Of a stretch of DNA of 64,000 nt, positions 46,777 through 56,824 are shown piece by piece. The translations under genes were made by a program, and so were the position numbers. Origin of the DNA: Nesterenkonia haasae (GTDB taxonomy: Bacteria; Actinomycetota; Actinomycetes; Actinomycetales; Micrococcaceae); assembly GCF_010119385.1 (NCBI RefSeq), contig NZ_VFIE01000018.1:258838-322837 (forward strand), given 5' to 3'. Below the pieces are notes generated by a model that was given only the letters and a program-made list of their open reading frames with translations, searched no databases and was not told the DNA's origin. Numbering within the stretch: the stretch's first letter is position 1; each line of letters starts with the position of its first letter.

Positions 46777-47814
46777 ATGGTTGCCCAGACTGTGAAGAAA
46801 ATCGGCTTTCTGTCCTTTGGACACTGGACCCCCTCCCCGCACTCCCATACTCAATCGAGCCAGGATGCGCTGCTGCAGAGCATTGACTTGGCCGTAGCTG
46901 CAGAGGAGTTGGGGGCCGACGGCGCCTACTTCCGTGTCCATCACTTTGCACGGCAGCTTGCCAGTCCATTTCCGCTGCTGGCCGCCGTGGGGGCGAAGAC
47001 CCAGCGAATCGACATCGGCACCGGAATCATCGACATGCGCTATGAGAACCCTGCGTACTTCGCCGAGGACGCCGGCGCAGCCGATCTGATCGCCGAGGGT
47101 CGACTCCAACTCGGAATTTCCCGCGGCTCTCCAGAACAGGTGATCGAGGGCTACCGCTACTTCGGCTACAAGCCCGCAGAAGGGGAAACTGATGCTGATA
47201 TGGGCCGCAGGCACGCCGAGGTGGCGCTCAGAATGCTTGAAGGTGAAGGGTTCGCTGAGCCCAATCCGCGCCCGATGTTCCCCAACCCGCCCGGACTGCT
47301 GCGCCTAGAACCTCACTCAGAGGGCCTGCGTCAGCGCATCTGGTGGGGTGCAGGCTCAAATGCGACAGCCGAATGGGCCGCACAAAAGGGCATGAATCTG
47401 ATGAGTTCCACCTTGAAGGACGACGAATCCGGCGAGCCACTGCACGTCCAGCAGCGGAAGCAGATCCGGGCGTTCAGAGATGAATGGGCCCGACACGACC
47501 ACGGCTTCGACCCCCGAGTCTCCGTCAGCCGCTCAATCATCCCCATCGTCTCCGACCAGGACCGTGCCTATTTCATTGGGCAGCGCGACAGCCAGGACAA
47601 GTTCGGCCACATCGACGAAAATACTCGGGCGGTCTTCGGCCGCAGCTACACAGCAGAGCCCGATGATCTGGTCCAGCAGCTGGCCGAGGATGAGGCCATT
47701 CGCGAAGCCGACACTGTCCTGGTCACAGTGCCCAATCAACTCGGAGTCGACTACAACGCCCATGTGCTGAGCAGCATCCTCGAACACGTCGCCAAGCCTC
47801 TGGGTTGGCGCTGA
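46777..47814 (+). CDS. Luciferase-like (LLM) flavin-dependent oxidoreductase
   Basis: 345 residues from ATG 46777. TIM-barrel of the bacterial-luciferase family: GFLSFGHWTP, AAVGAKTQRIDIGTGIIDMRYENPAYFAEDAGAADLI, GRLQLGISRGSP, IWWGAGSNATAEWAAQKGMNLM. The cofactor (FMN or F420) cannot be told by eye. It follows folD by 13 bp, probably in the same transcript, though the substrate is not folate-linked in any known way. Confidence 0.8.
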   Translation: MVAQTVKKIGFLSFGHWTPSPHSHTQSSQDALLQSIDLAVAAEELGADGAYFRVHHFARQLASPFPLLAAVGAKTQRIDIGTGIIDMRYENPAYFAEDAGAADLIAEGRLQLGISRGSPEQVIEGYRYFGYKPAEGETDADMGRRHAEVALRMLEGEGFAEPNPRPMFPNPPGLLRLEPHSEGLRQRIWWGAGSNATAEWAAQKGMNLMSSTLKDDESGEPLHVQQRKQIRAFRDEWARHDHGFDPRVSVSRSIIPIVSDQDRAYFIGQRDSQDKFGHIDENTRAVFGRSYTAEPDDLVQQLAEDEAIREADTVLVTVPNQLGVDYNAHVLSSILEHVAKPLGWR

Positions 47815-48085
47815 CGTCTCACTGCCAGCGTTCATCCCTGAGGGTGATGCCACGACACTGATGGGCCCAGATCTGGCCTATGTGATCAACCACGGCGAAC
47901 CCGGGGGCTTGCAGCAGACCAACCCTGGGACGCGGCGAATCAGCTGGACAGAGCCTTAGCGAATGGCCCTGTGGTGCACGTTACCTGGACACTTCCCTAG
48001 AGTCTCCCCATAGTTTTCCCAAAAACCCCCATTTTGGCTTCCGTTGGGGCGGGGTATGTGGTCATGATGGAGTCAGTTCACCCAG
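47815..48085. other. Intergenic region with a possible gene remnant and a promoter
   Basis: Together with the next feature this is the only long spacer of the window. A 47-codon open frame (47819-47959, stop TAG) reads SLPAFIPEGDATTLMGPDL and so on, with high-GC codon use but no start with a ribosome-binding site; it may be a decayed gene end. Around 48029-48056 lies TTTTGGC...GTATGTG, a weak promoter candidate for the small lipoprotein. No repeat or terminator is obvious. Confidence 0.4.
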
Positions 48086-48146
48086 GGATGCAGAAACCGC
48101 AGACCGGGTGCAAGGCGGAAAGCCCGCCCAGCATCCATAGCGATGC
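48086..48146 (+). ncRNA. Structured leader of the small lipoprotein with two exclusive folds
   Basis: GGATGC (48086-48091) pairs with GCATCC (48131-48136) to close a three-way junction. It encloses CCG (48097-48099)/CGG (48105-48107) and GGCGG (48114-48118)/CCGCC (48124-48128). The same 3' arm GCATC (48131-48135) can instead pair with GATGC (48142-48146) next to the ribosome-binding site GGAGG (about 48158). A switch between the folds is possible. It does not match a riboswitch class I recognise. Confidence 0.45.
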
Positions 48147-48172
48147 AGTTTATTTACGGAGGTAACAGGCTT

Positions 48173-48376
48173 ATGGCTACCACCGATAACAAGCTTCGTT
48201 CAATCGCAGCAGTCCTCGGAATCGGCTCCCTGGCTCTCGTCGGCGTTTCCGCCTGCGATGACAACGGTGCCGCAGATGACACCGAGGACACCGGCGTCGA
48301 GAACGGCGACGACGGCGTCGAGGACGATGGCATGGAAGATGACGGCATGGAAGAAGAGGAAGAGGGCGACCTCTGA
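48173..48376 (+). CDS. Tiny polyanionic lipoprotein
   Basis: 67 residues from ATG 48173, with GGAGG about 10 nt upstream. A basic N-terminus and hydrophobic helix end in the lipobox VSAC (Cys 28). The 40-residue mature part has 21 Asp/Glu and no Lys, Arg or His. It contains a short repeat (DGMEDDGMEE) and Gly, so it is surely disordered. No homologue family is recognised. It is monocistronic with its own terminator. Roles such as cation buffering at the cell surface or an adhesin stub are only guesses. Confidence 0.7.
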   Translation: MATTDNKLRSIAAVLGIGSLALVGVSACDDNGAADDTEDTGVENGDDGVEDDGMEDDGMEEEEEGDL

Positions 48377-48395
48377 TTCTCGACTTCTAGTCGTT

Positions 48396-48430
48396 GAAAG
48401 GTCCCCGCGGGTTTCCCGCGGGGACCTTTC
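48396..48430 (+). terminator. Terminator of the small lipoprotein gene
   Basis: A 16-bp perfect stem (48396-48411 with 48415-48430) with loop TTT, starting 19 bp past the stop. Confidence 0.85.
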
Positions 48431-48466
48431 CGTTAACCAGCCACCCCAAGATACCGCGGATGATAA

Positions 48467-48503
48467 AGAGGCCCCCGTGGGAGTGACTCCCACGGGGGCC
48501 TCT
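48467..48503 (-). terminator. Terminator of katG
   Basis: An 18-bp perfect stem (48467-48484 with 48486-48503), 15 bp past the katG stop on the minus strand; read leftward it continues TTTATCATCC. It stands back to back with the previous terminator. Confidence 0.85.
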
Positions 48504-48518
48504 TCTGGCTAGTGCGCT

Positions 48519-51310
<2,792 letters not shown>

Positions 51311-51355
51311 TTTGCCCTACATATGAATAACTCACAATTAGACTCTCTGAGACAG

Positions 51356-51392
51356 AAAAAGGCCGCCTCACAGAATCTGAGGCGGCCTTTTT
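51356..51392 (-). terminator. Terminator of lipoprotein B
   Basis: A 15-bp perfect stem (51356-51370 with 51378-51392) with A5/T5 ends and a 7-nt loop. It is 20 bp past the stop of the lipoprotein gene and upstream of furA. Confidence 0.88.
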
Positions 51393-51412
51393 CAGAGGGA
51401 TCTTGGAGGTGA

Positions 51413-52432
51413 CTACATCAAGCCCTGCGCGATGGACTCGAGCTCATCTTCGGTGATGATTTCATCCTCCGCGGGCTCATCCTCAGCTACGTCGTCGGAT
51501 TCGTTCCACTCGGTGAAACTGATGGAGATCTCTGCACCTTCAGAATCCATGGAGATCTCCGAGAGAAGTGGCTCATCCTCATCAGCGGTGATGACGAACT
51601 CTATGAATTCGTCCTCCATCTCCTCGCGGTATACCCAGACATCCTCACCATCACGTGTATCGGTCTCACCAGTGATCCCCGATTCGGCCAGGGAATCCAT
51701 CCCAGCCGAAGCCAACATCTCTGTCCGGAAGTTCTCTACGTACTGCTGAGGTGTTTCGATCTGTCCGCCCAGTGTGGTGGTGACATCTACCCAGGAACCC
51801 TCAGGCTCCAGGGCTTCCCGAAGATCTTCGGGGTCAGGACCGGCAGCCTCATCCGGCTGAAACTCTCGGTACTCCTCAATGAACGAATCCACGGTCTGGT
51901 AGATGGAGTCCCCGCCGTCATACAGCAGGTAATCCACCAGGTCTTCAAGCTGCCAGACTGACCCGTCCCCGGTCATGTCTCCAGCGACCACCACCTGGAG
52001 AGTTTCCTCCTCCTCAGCAACCTCCTCGGCCTCTCCCTCGGACGCTTCCTCGTCGTCTTCGGTGAGATCGTCGATCTCGTCCTGATGAGTCACCTCATCC
52101 ATTCCCAACATTGACGCCGGGACTTCAGAGGTGATGGTGACCGATTCTTGGGAGCTTGAAGCTTCCCAGACGCTGTCTTCGATATCGGCCAGATCGGGTG
52201 CGTCGCCGGCTTCGGCGTCCTCGTCCTCATCCGGGTCGGGCTCATCCCCGTCTTCATCGGCGATTTCGCCGGGGGTGTCTCCCTGGTCCTCAGCACCATC
52301 TGGATCCACATCTTCCTGGCCGCCGTGATCCACGTCTTCTTGGGCACCCTCATCTTCGGGGCCGCAAGCAGTCAGCGCCAGTACCGCCACACCGAAAATA
52401 CCGGTCGTTTTGTATAGAGCGTGCTTCGACAT
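51413..52432 (-). CDS. Acidic lipoprotein B of a three-member family
   Basis: 339 residues: lipobox ALTAC (Cys about 23), then an Asp/Glu/Pro-rich spacer of about 65 residues. The domain follows, with EDSVWEASSSQESVTITSEV, VENFRTEMLASAGMD, and the shared C-terminal block (DGEDVWVYREE, EFVITADEDEPLLSEI, SFTEWNES, IITEDELESIA). ATG 52432 has AGGAGG. It lies 27 bp downstream of lipoprotein C and so is probably in one transcript with it. Probably a surface or envelope protein; no function known. Confidence 0.78.
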   Translation of the reverse strand: MSKHALYKTTGIFGVAVLALTACGPEDEGAQEDVDHGGQEDVDPDGAEDQGDTPGEIADEDGDEPDPDEDEDAEAGDAPDLADIEDSVWEASSSQESVTITSEVPASMLGMDEVTHQDEIDDLTEDDEEASEGEAEEVAEEEETLQVVVAGDMTGDGSVWQLEDLVDYLLYDGGDSIYQTVDSFIEEYREFQPDEAAGPDPEDLREALEPEGSWVDVTTTLGGQIETPQQYVENFRTEMLASAGMDSLAESGITGETDTRDGEDVWVYREEMEDEFIEFVITADEDEPLLSEISMDSEGAEISISFTEWNESDDVAEDEPAEDEIITEDELESIAQGLM

Positions 52433-52459
52433 TGTTCCTCCTAAAGTGACTGCAGCGGA

Positions 52460-53329
52460 TCAGGCGTCGGGTTCCTCGGCGCCGCCGTCATCGCTCTCTT
52501 CGTTTTCAAGTGCGTCCGGGTCCCAGCCCTGTTGTTCGGCTATGGCCTCGAAGATCTCATCCAGAGTGATGACGTTCTCGGGAGCCTCCGGAGGTCCGGA
52601 AGCGTTCCATTCGGTGAATTCGTAGTGGGAGTCTTCGTCGGTGATCTCCAGCAGGTATGGTCCGTCCTCTGCCGTGACGACAAACTCACTCTCCCCACCA
52701 TCTGCGGTATAGACCCATACAGTCTCGCCGTCGCGTTCCTCAGCGTGGGCGGCCATGGCGTCTACGTCCTCGCCTGTCAGTTCATTCTGCCAGGTGGTGA
52801 TGAACTCTTCTGCAGAGAAGACCGACCCTGCCGAGTCTTCGAACAGCACCCAACTGTCAGAGATGGTCTCCTCTACGAAGTCTTCCTCCACCAGGTCAGC
52901 GACTTCATCATCAAGTTCGCTGACCAACAGTGCCGCAAAGTCCTCGCCCCGGAAGTATTCTTGTCCGTCGACTGCGCGCTGGGTGAAGCTCGATCCCCCT
53001 GCGGAGAAGCTCATCTCTGATTCGCTGCCATCCAGGGCACCTGAGATCGACAGCGAACCTGTGGTGTCGTCGTCGAGGCCGTCGAAGAGCTCATCGAGGT
53101 CAGCCTCACCAGCTTCAACCTCACCGTCGATGGTCACGGATTCTGCCGCGAGCATTGCGGAGAACATATCGTCGCGGATATCGCCGAATGCGGGGACCTC
53201 AGCCTCCATGGCATCAGTGTCCTGTAGGTCTGAGCCCGGATCTTCTGCGTCACGCGCATCAAAAGGGTTGCTGCAAGCAGCCAGGCCTAGGGCCGTGAGT
53301 GCAGTGAATACGACGGAAATGCGTTGCAC
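52460..53329 (-). CDS. Acidic lipoprotein C of a three-member family
   Basis: 289 residues: lipobox GLAAC (Cys about 19), domain beginning IRDDMFSAMLAAESVTIDGEV, and the shared C-terminal block (DGETVWVYTADGG, EFVVTAEDGPYLLEI, YEFTEWNASG, VITLDEIFEAIA). It is the first gene of a two-gene operon with lipoprotein B. GTG 53329 has a GGAGGA site; TATTCT about 35 bp upstream is a likely -10. LppX/LprG-like lipid carriers have comparable size, but that fold is not shown. Confidence 0.78.
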   Translation of the reverse strand: MQRISVVFTALTALGLAACSNPFDARDAEDPGSDLQDTDAMEAEVPAFGDIRDDMFSAMLAAESVTIDGEVEAGEADLDELFDGLDDDTTGSLSISGALDGSESEMSFSAGGSSFTQRAVDGQEYFRGEDFAALLVSELDDEVADLVEEDFVEETISDSWVLFEDSAGSVFSAEEFITTWQNELTGEDVDAMAAHAEERDGETVWVYTADGGESEFVVTAEDGPYLLEITDEDSHYEFTEWNASGPPEAPENVITLDEIFEAIAEQQGWDPDALENEESDDGGAEEPDA

Positions 53330-53483
53330 GGTCCTCCTCTGCAGGTAAGTGTTCGCGAGAATATTCGTTCTGCCTGGATGGGCCCTTGGTGTTCACCGAG
53401 GATGCGAAGCAGGAATGCTGTTTACCAGGGTAGGCCGGAGACACTGAATCCGTAGCATCGGCACACTGACACGCAGAGCATTA

Positions 53484-55175
53484 TCAGAGGAGACGATAAT
53501 CACCTTCAGCTGCGACTCGCAGCCAGCGGTATCCGTATCCGTCTACGGGCATTCGGCTGGACCGCTCGGAGTCGAGTTCACAGGTCTCCTCGCTGAGCAG
53601 GTCCACCAGGACCGTCCCTGGTTCCACGCTCTCGAGTGTGAACGGTACTGTGATCGGCTCCGAACCCAGATTGTGCAGCAGCACCATAGACCGCTTTTCC
53701 CATGTGGTCATATGCACCAGCACCTGAGGAACATCAGTATCAATGATGGTGGCGTCACCCCATCCAAGTTCGGGGCATTCGCGGTAGCGTTTGGCCAGTT
53801 GCGCGATGTGGTGCAACAGCGAGTCGTCATCTCTCCGGGCTTGAGCGGCATTGACGTGCTCTGGACCGAATGGCCCTTCAGTCACGGCGCGGCTCAGCTG
53901 GGAAGGCTTCGCGGTGGAGAAGCCTGCGTTCTTGCCCGAAGTCCATTGCATGGGGGTTCGTACGGCTTCGCGGCCTGGCACATCCAGGTTCTCCCCCATC
54001 CCGATTTCTTCTCCGTAGAACATCACAGGGGTTCCGGGCAGGGTGAACAGCAGTGAGTATGCCATCTTCAGCCGGCGCGGGTCTCCGTTGAACATCCCAG
54101 GGAGGCGGCGGCGCAGGCCCCTGCCGGCGAATCGCATGTGCTCCTGCGGAGCGAACGCGTCCAAGACCTCCTCCTGCTCTTCCTGTTCGAGCAGATCCAG
54201 GGTCAGTTCGTCGTGGTTACGCAGAAAGTTGGCGTACTGGGACTCCACGCGCATGCCGGCGGGTCGGGAGCGAAGGGCCTCCGCCAAGGGAGCAGAATCG
54301 CGCCGGGCCAAAGCCAGGAACAACCTCTGGTTGGTGAAGAAGTCGAACTGCATGGTGAGCTGGTCACCATTCTCTCCACCGAAGAAGGCCATCTGGTCCT
54401 CGTGGGGCAGGTTCACTTCACCCAGCAGGATTGCCGACCCCTGGCCCGAGGCGCGGCGCTGAAGAAATCCTCGCAGCGCCCGCAGATAGTCGTGCGGTTC
54501 TTCGAACTCATGCTCACCGACTCCGAGCAGCGTCCGCTGGTTGATGGCAAACGGCACAGCATCCACCCGAAACCCATCCACACCCAACTGCAGCCAGAAG
54601 CCCATGAGTTTGGCGATCTCGTCACGCACTTGCGGATTCGCAGTGTTGAGGTCCGGTTGTGTGTGCAGGAAGTGGTGGAGGTACCACTGATCGGTCTTGT
54701 CATCCAGCGTCCAGATCCCGTCCTCCTCATCTGGGAACATGGCCTGGTCGCTGGTGTCACCGGGGTCCTCGCTGCGCCAGACGTAGTAGTCCCGGTAGGG
54801 GTTGTCTATGGAGCGCCTCGCAGCTTTGAACCACGGATGCTGGTCGGAGGTGTGGTTGATGACGAGATCAACAATCACCCGCAGGCCTCGGTCGTGGGCC
54901 ACTCTGACGAGCTCGACGAAATCACCGTGGTCTCCGTATCGAGAATCAACCCCGTACATATCGGAGATGTCGTATCCGTTGTCGCGCCGCGGGGACGGAT
55001 AGAAGGGCATGAGCCACAGACAGGTGACGCCGATCTCTGCCAGATAGTCGATCCGCTGGGTGATGCCGTGAAGGTCGCCGGTGCCGTTGCCGGTGGAGTC
55101 TAGGTAGGTTTCAACGTCGATGCAGTAGAAGACGGCATTGTTGTACCAGAGATCGGCGGTTTCGGTGACGCGCAT
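53484..55175 (-). CDS. GH13 trehalose-synthase-like alpha-amylase family enzyme
   Basis: 563 residues from ATG 55175, which overlaps the upstream LLM stop (TGATG). GH13 landmarks: VFYCIDVETYLDSTGNGTGDLHGI, DLVINHTSDQHPWF, GVDGFRVDAVPF (nucleophile Asp), LLGEVNLP (acid Glu), LRNHDELTL (transition-state Asp) and EEIGMGENLDVPGREAVRTPMQW. It is close to trehalose synthase (maltose/trehalose isomerase), though the start YCIDVETYLDSTG differs from canonical TreS. No maltokinase or GlgE gene is near. Confidence 0.82.
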   Translation of the reverse strand: MRVTETADLWYNNAVFYCIDVETYLDSTGNGTGDLHGITQRIDYLAEIGVTCLWLMPFYPSPRRDNGYDISDMYGVDSRYGDHGDFVELVRVAHDRGLRVIVDLVINHTSDQHPWFKAARRSIDNPYRDYYVWRSEDPGDTSDQAMFPDEEDGIWTLDDKTDQWYLHHFLHTQPDLNTANPQVRDEIAKLMGFWLQLGVDGFRVDAVPFAINQRTLLGVGEHEFEEPHDYLRALRGFLQRRASGQGSAILLGEVNLPHEDQMAFFGGENGDQLTMQFDFFTNQRLFLALARRDSAPLAEALRSRPAGMRVESQYANFLRNHDELTLDLLEQEEQEEVLDAFAPQEHMRFAGRGLRRRLPGMFNGDPRRLKMAYSLLFTLPGTPVMFYGEEIGMGENLDVPGREAVRTPMQWTSGKNAGFSTAKPSQLSRAVTEGPFGPEHVNAAQARRDDDSLLHHIAQLAKRYRECPELGWGDATIIDTDVPQVLVHMTTWEKRSMVLLHNLGSEPITVPFTLESVEPGTVLVDLLSEETCELDSERSSRMPVDGYGYRWLRVAAEGDYRLL

Positions 55176-56155
55176 CAGGCTCCTGTTCGGGGTGTGTCGC
55201 GGGCCAGTACCGGGAGGATATGCTCCCCAGCGGCATCCAACCAAGGTTTTTGGTCCTGCCCCACGTGGTGTAGGTAGACGGAGTCGAAGCTTTCACTCGC
55301 TTCGGCAATCCATTCGGTATGGGCGGTGAGCGACGACGACGTCCATACCGCCTCCAGGACTGTGTCGAGACTGACTTCCGCAGCCGCTGCGTCGAAGTGC
55401 TCCGGCGTGGGAAGGTCTTGGTCCAGCGGAGAGCCGAAGACATTGGTCCGCCATTGATCGAAGGCCATGTCCTGCGCCGCTCTGTCTGTGGGGGCCCAGC
55501 TGAGGTGGACCTGCAGCATCGCGGGTCCCTGCCCGCCAGCGTCACGATAAGCGCTGAGCGTCTCGTACTGGACCCCGCCAGGTTGGTTGAGCGTCACAAT
55601 CCCGTCGGCCCACTGGGCGGCGCGCCGGGCGGAGGCTGGCGTGATGCAGGTTGCGTAGAGAGGAATCGGGGTTGCGGGCCGATCGAAGAGGTAGGCATCT
55701 TCGACCTCTACTATGCCGCTGCGGTCAGTGACCCATTCGCCGGCATGCAGCCGCCTGATGATGTCAACGGACTCTTCCAGTCTGCTCCTGCGTTCAGAAA
55801 GCCTCAGCCACTTGTCTCCGGTGATGTGTTCGTTCATGGCTTGACCAGCTCCGAGGGCTACCCAGTAGCGGTTGGGGAACATCTCTCCGAGTGTGGCCGT
55901 GGCCTGTGCAGCGATCGCGGGGTGGTACCGCTGACCCGGTGCGCAGACGGACCCGATCGGGAAGCTCGTTGATGCCAACGCAGCTCCCAGCCAGGAAAAA
56001 GTGAATCCCGAGTGGCCCTGGCGCTCAGACCAGGGAAAGAAATGATCTGAACTCATCGCAGCGTCGAAACCCGCCGCTTCAGCATGCTGGACGTCCCGCA
56101 GCAGCTGCGAAGGTGCAATCTGCTCCTGGGAGGCGTGAAATCCGTATGTGGTCAC
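55175..56155 (-). CDS. TIGR03885-type LLM oxidoreductase
   Basis: 326 residues of the luciferase family: YGFHASQEQIAPSQLLRDVQHAEAAGFDAAMSSDHF, IGSVCAPGQRYHPAIAAQA, PNRYWVALGAGQAMNEHI and PLYATCITPASARRAAQWADGIVTLNQPGG. It fits the non-F420 flavinoid oxidoreductase group often coupled to the amylase-family gene that follows it here, overlapping by one base. Its substrate is unknown; the pairing suggests sugar-related metabolism. Confidence 0.75.
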   Translation of the reverse strand: MTTYGFHASQEQIAPSQLLRDVQHAEAAGFDAAMSSDHFFPWSERQGHSGFTFSWLGAALASTSFPIGSVCAPGQRYHPAIAAQATATLGEMFPNRYWVALGAGQAMNEHITGDKWLRLSERRSRLEESVDIIRRLHAGEWVTDRSGIVEVEDAYLFDRPATPIPLYATCITPASARRAAQWADGIVTLNQPGGVQYETLSAYRDAGGQGPAMLQVHLSWAPTDRAAQDMAFDQWRTNVFGSPLDQDLPTPEHFDAAAAEVSLDTVLEAVWTSSSLTAHTEWIAEASESFDSVYLHHVGQDQKPWLDAAGEHILPVLARDTPRTGA

Positions 56156-56249
56156 GCGTGCTAACCCTCATCTCCGGTGTTGAGTACTCCGTCGCGTCTA
56201 GAGCACACTATGGGAGACCTTGCAAGGAAAAGTGAGCGTCACCTGGATA

Positions 56250-56792
56250 TCAGCTGGAGGTCTCACCGTTGCTGCTTATCAGGGCCTCGAGGTGTTGGTC
56301 CTTCAGCGCGAGGTAGACTTCAGCGTTCTCCTGCAGTCCGGCAACTTCTTCATCTGACAGTTCGCGCCGGACTTTCGCCGGGATCCCCGCCACAAGGGAC
56401 CGGGGCGGAACGTCGGTGCCTTCGAGGACTACCGAGCCGGCCGCGATGAGCGACTGCTCTCCGATCGTGGAGTAGGACAATACGGTGGCGTTCATGCCGA
56501 TGAGCGCTCCATGGCCCACGGTGCATCCGTGAACTACCGCCCCATGCCCCACTGAGACGCTCGCACCAAGGATGCATGGGGCATCGGAGTCTGAGTGCAC
56601 GGAGACGTTGTCTTGAAGGTTTGTCTTTTCGCCGATGACGATCCGGGACCGGTCACCACGGACCGAAACCCCGTAGAACGCGCTGGAGTCATCCTCCATC
56701 ACGACCTCGCCGGTGATGGAGGCGGTGGGGGCGAGAAACACTCGCTGCCCCAGCGTGGGCGTGTTCCCCGCAACGGTGATCACATGAGCCAA
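56250..56792 (-). CDS. Gamma carbonic anhydrase-like hexapeptide protein
   Basis: 180 residues, a left-handed beta-helix (repeats such as VSVRGDRSRIVIG and GAVVHGCTVGHGALIG) and a C-terminal helix. Three His ligands of the trimer metal site are visible (HSD, GHG, GHG). Members include carbonic anhydrases and PaaY-like thioesterases. It follows icd in the leftward direction by 32 bp. Confidence 0.85.
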   Translation of the reverse strand: MAHVITVAGNTPTLGQRVFLAPTASITGEVVMEDDSSAFYGVSVRGDRSRIVIGEKTNLQDNVSVHSDSDAPCILGASVSVGHGAVVHGCTVGHGALIGMNATVLSYSTIGEQSLIAAGSVVLEGTDVPPRSLVAGIPAKVRRELSDEEVAGLQENAEVYLALKDQHLEALISSNGETSS

Positions 56793-56824
56793 GAGCTCCT
56801 CCGTTCCCAGCCGAACCGGCTCGG

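Noticed and set aside
48467..48503. Repeat element at the 48.4-48.5 kb hairpins
   Set aside because: The two hairpins have different sequences and fit the two convergent transcripts as terminators.
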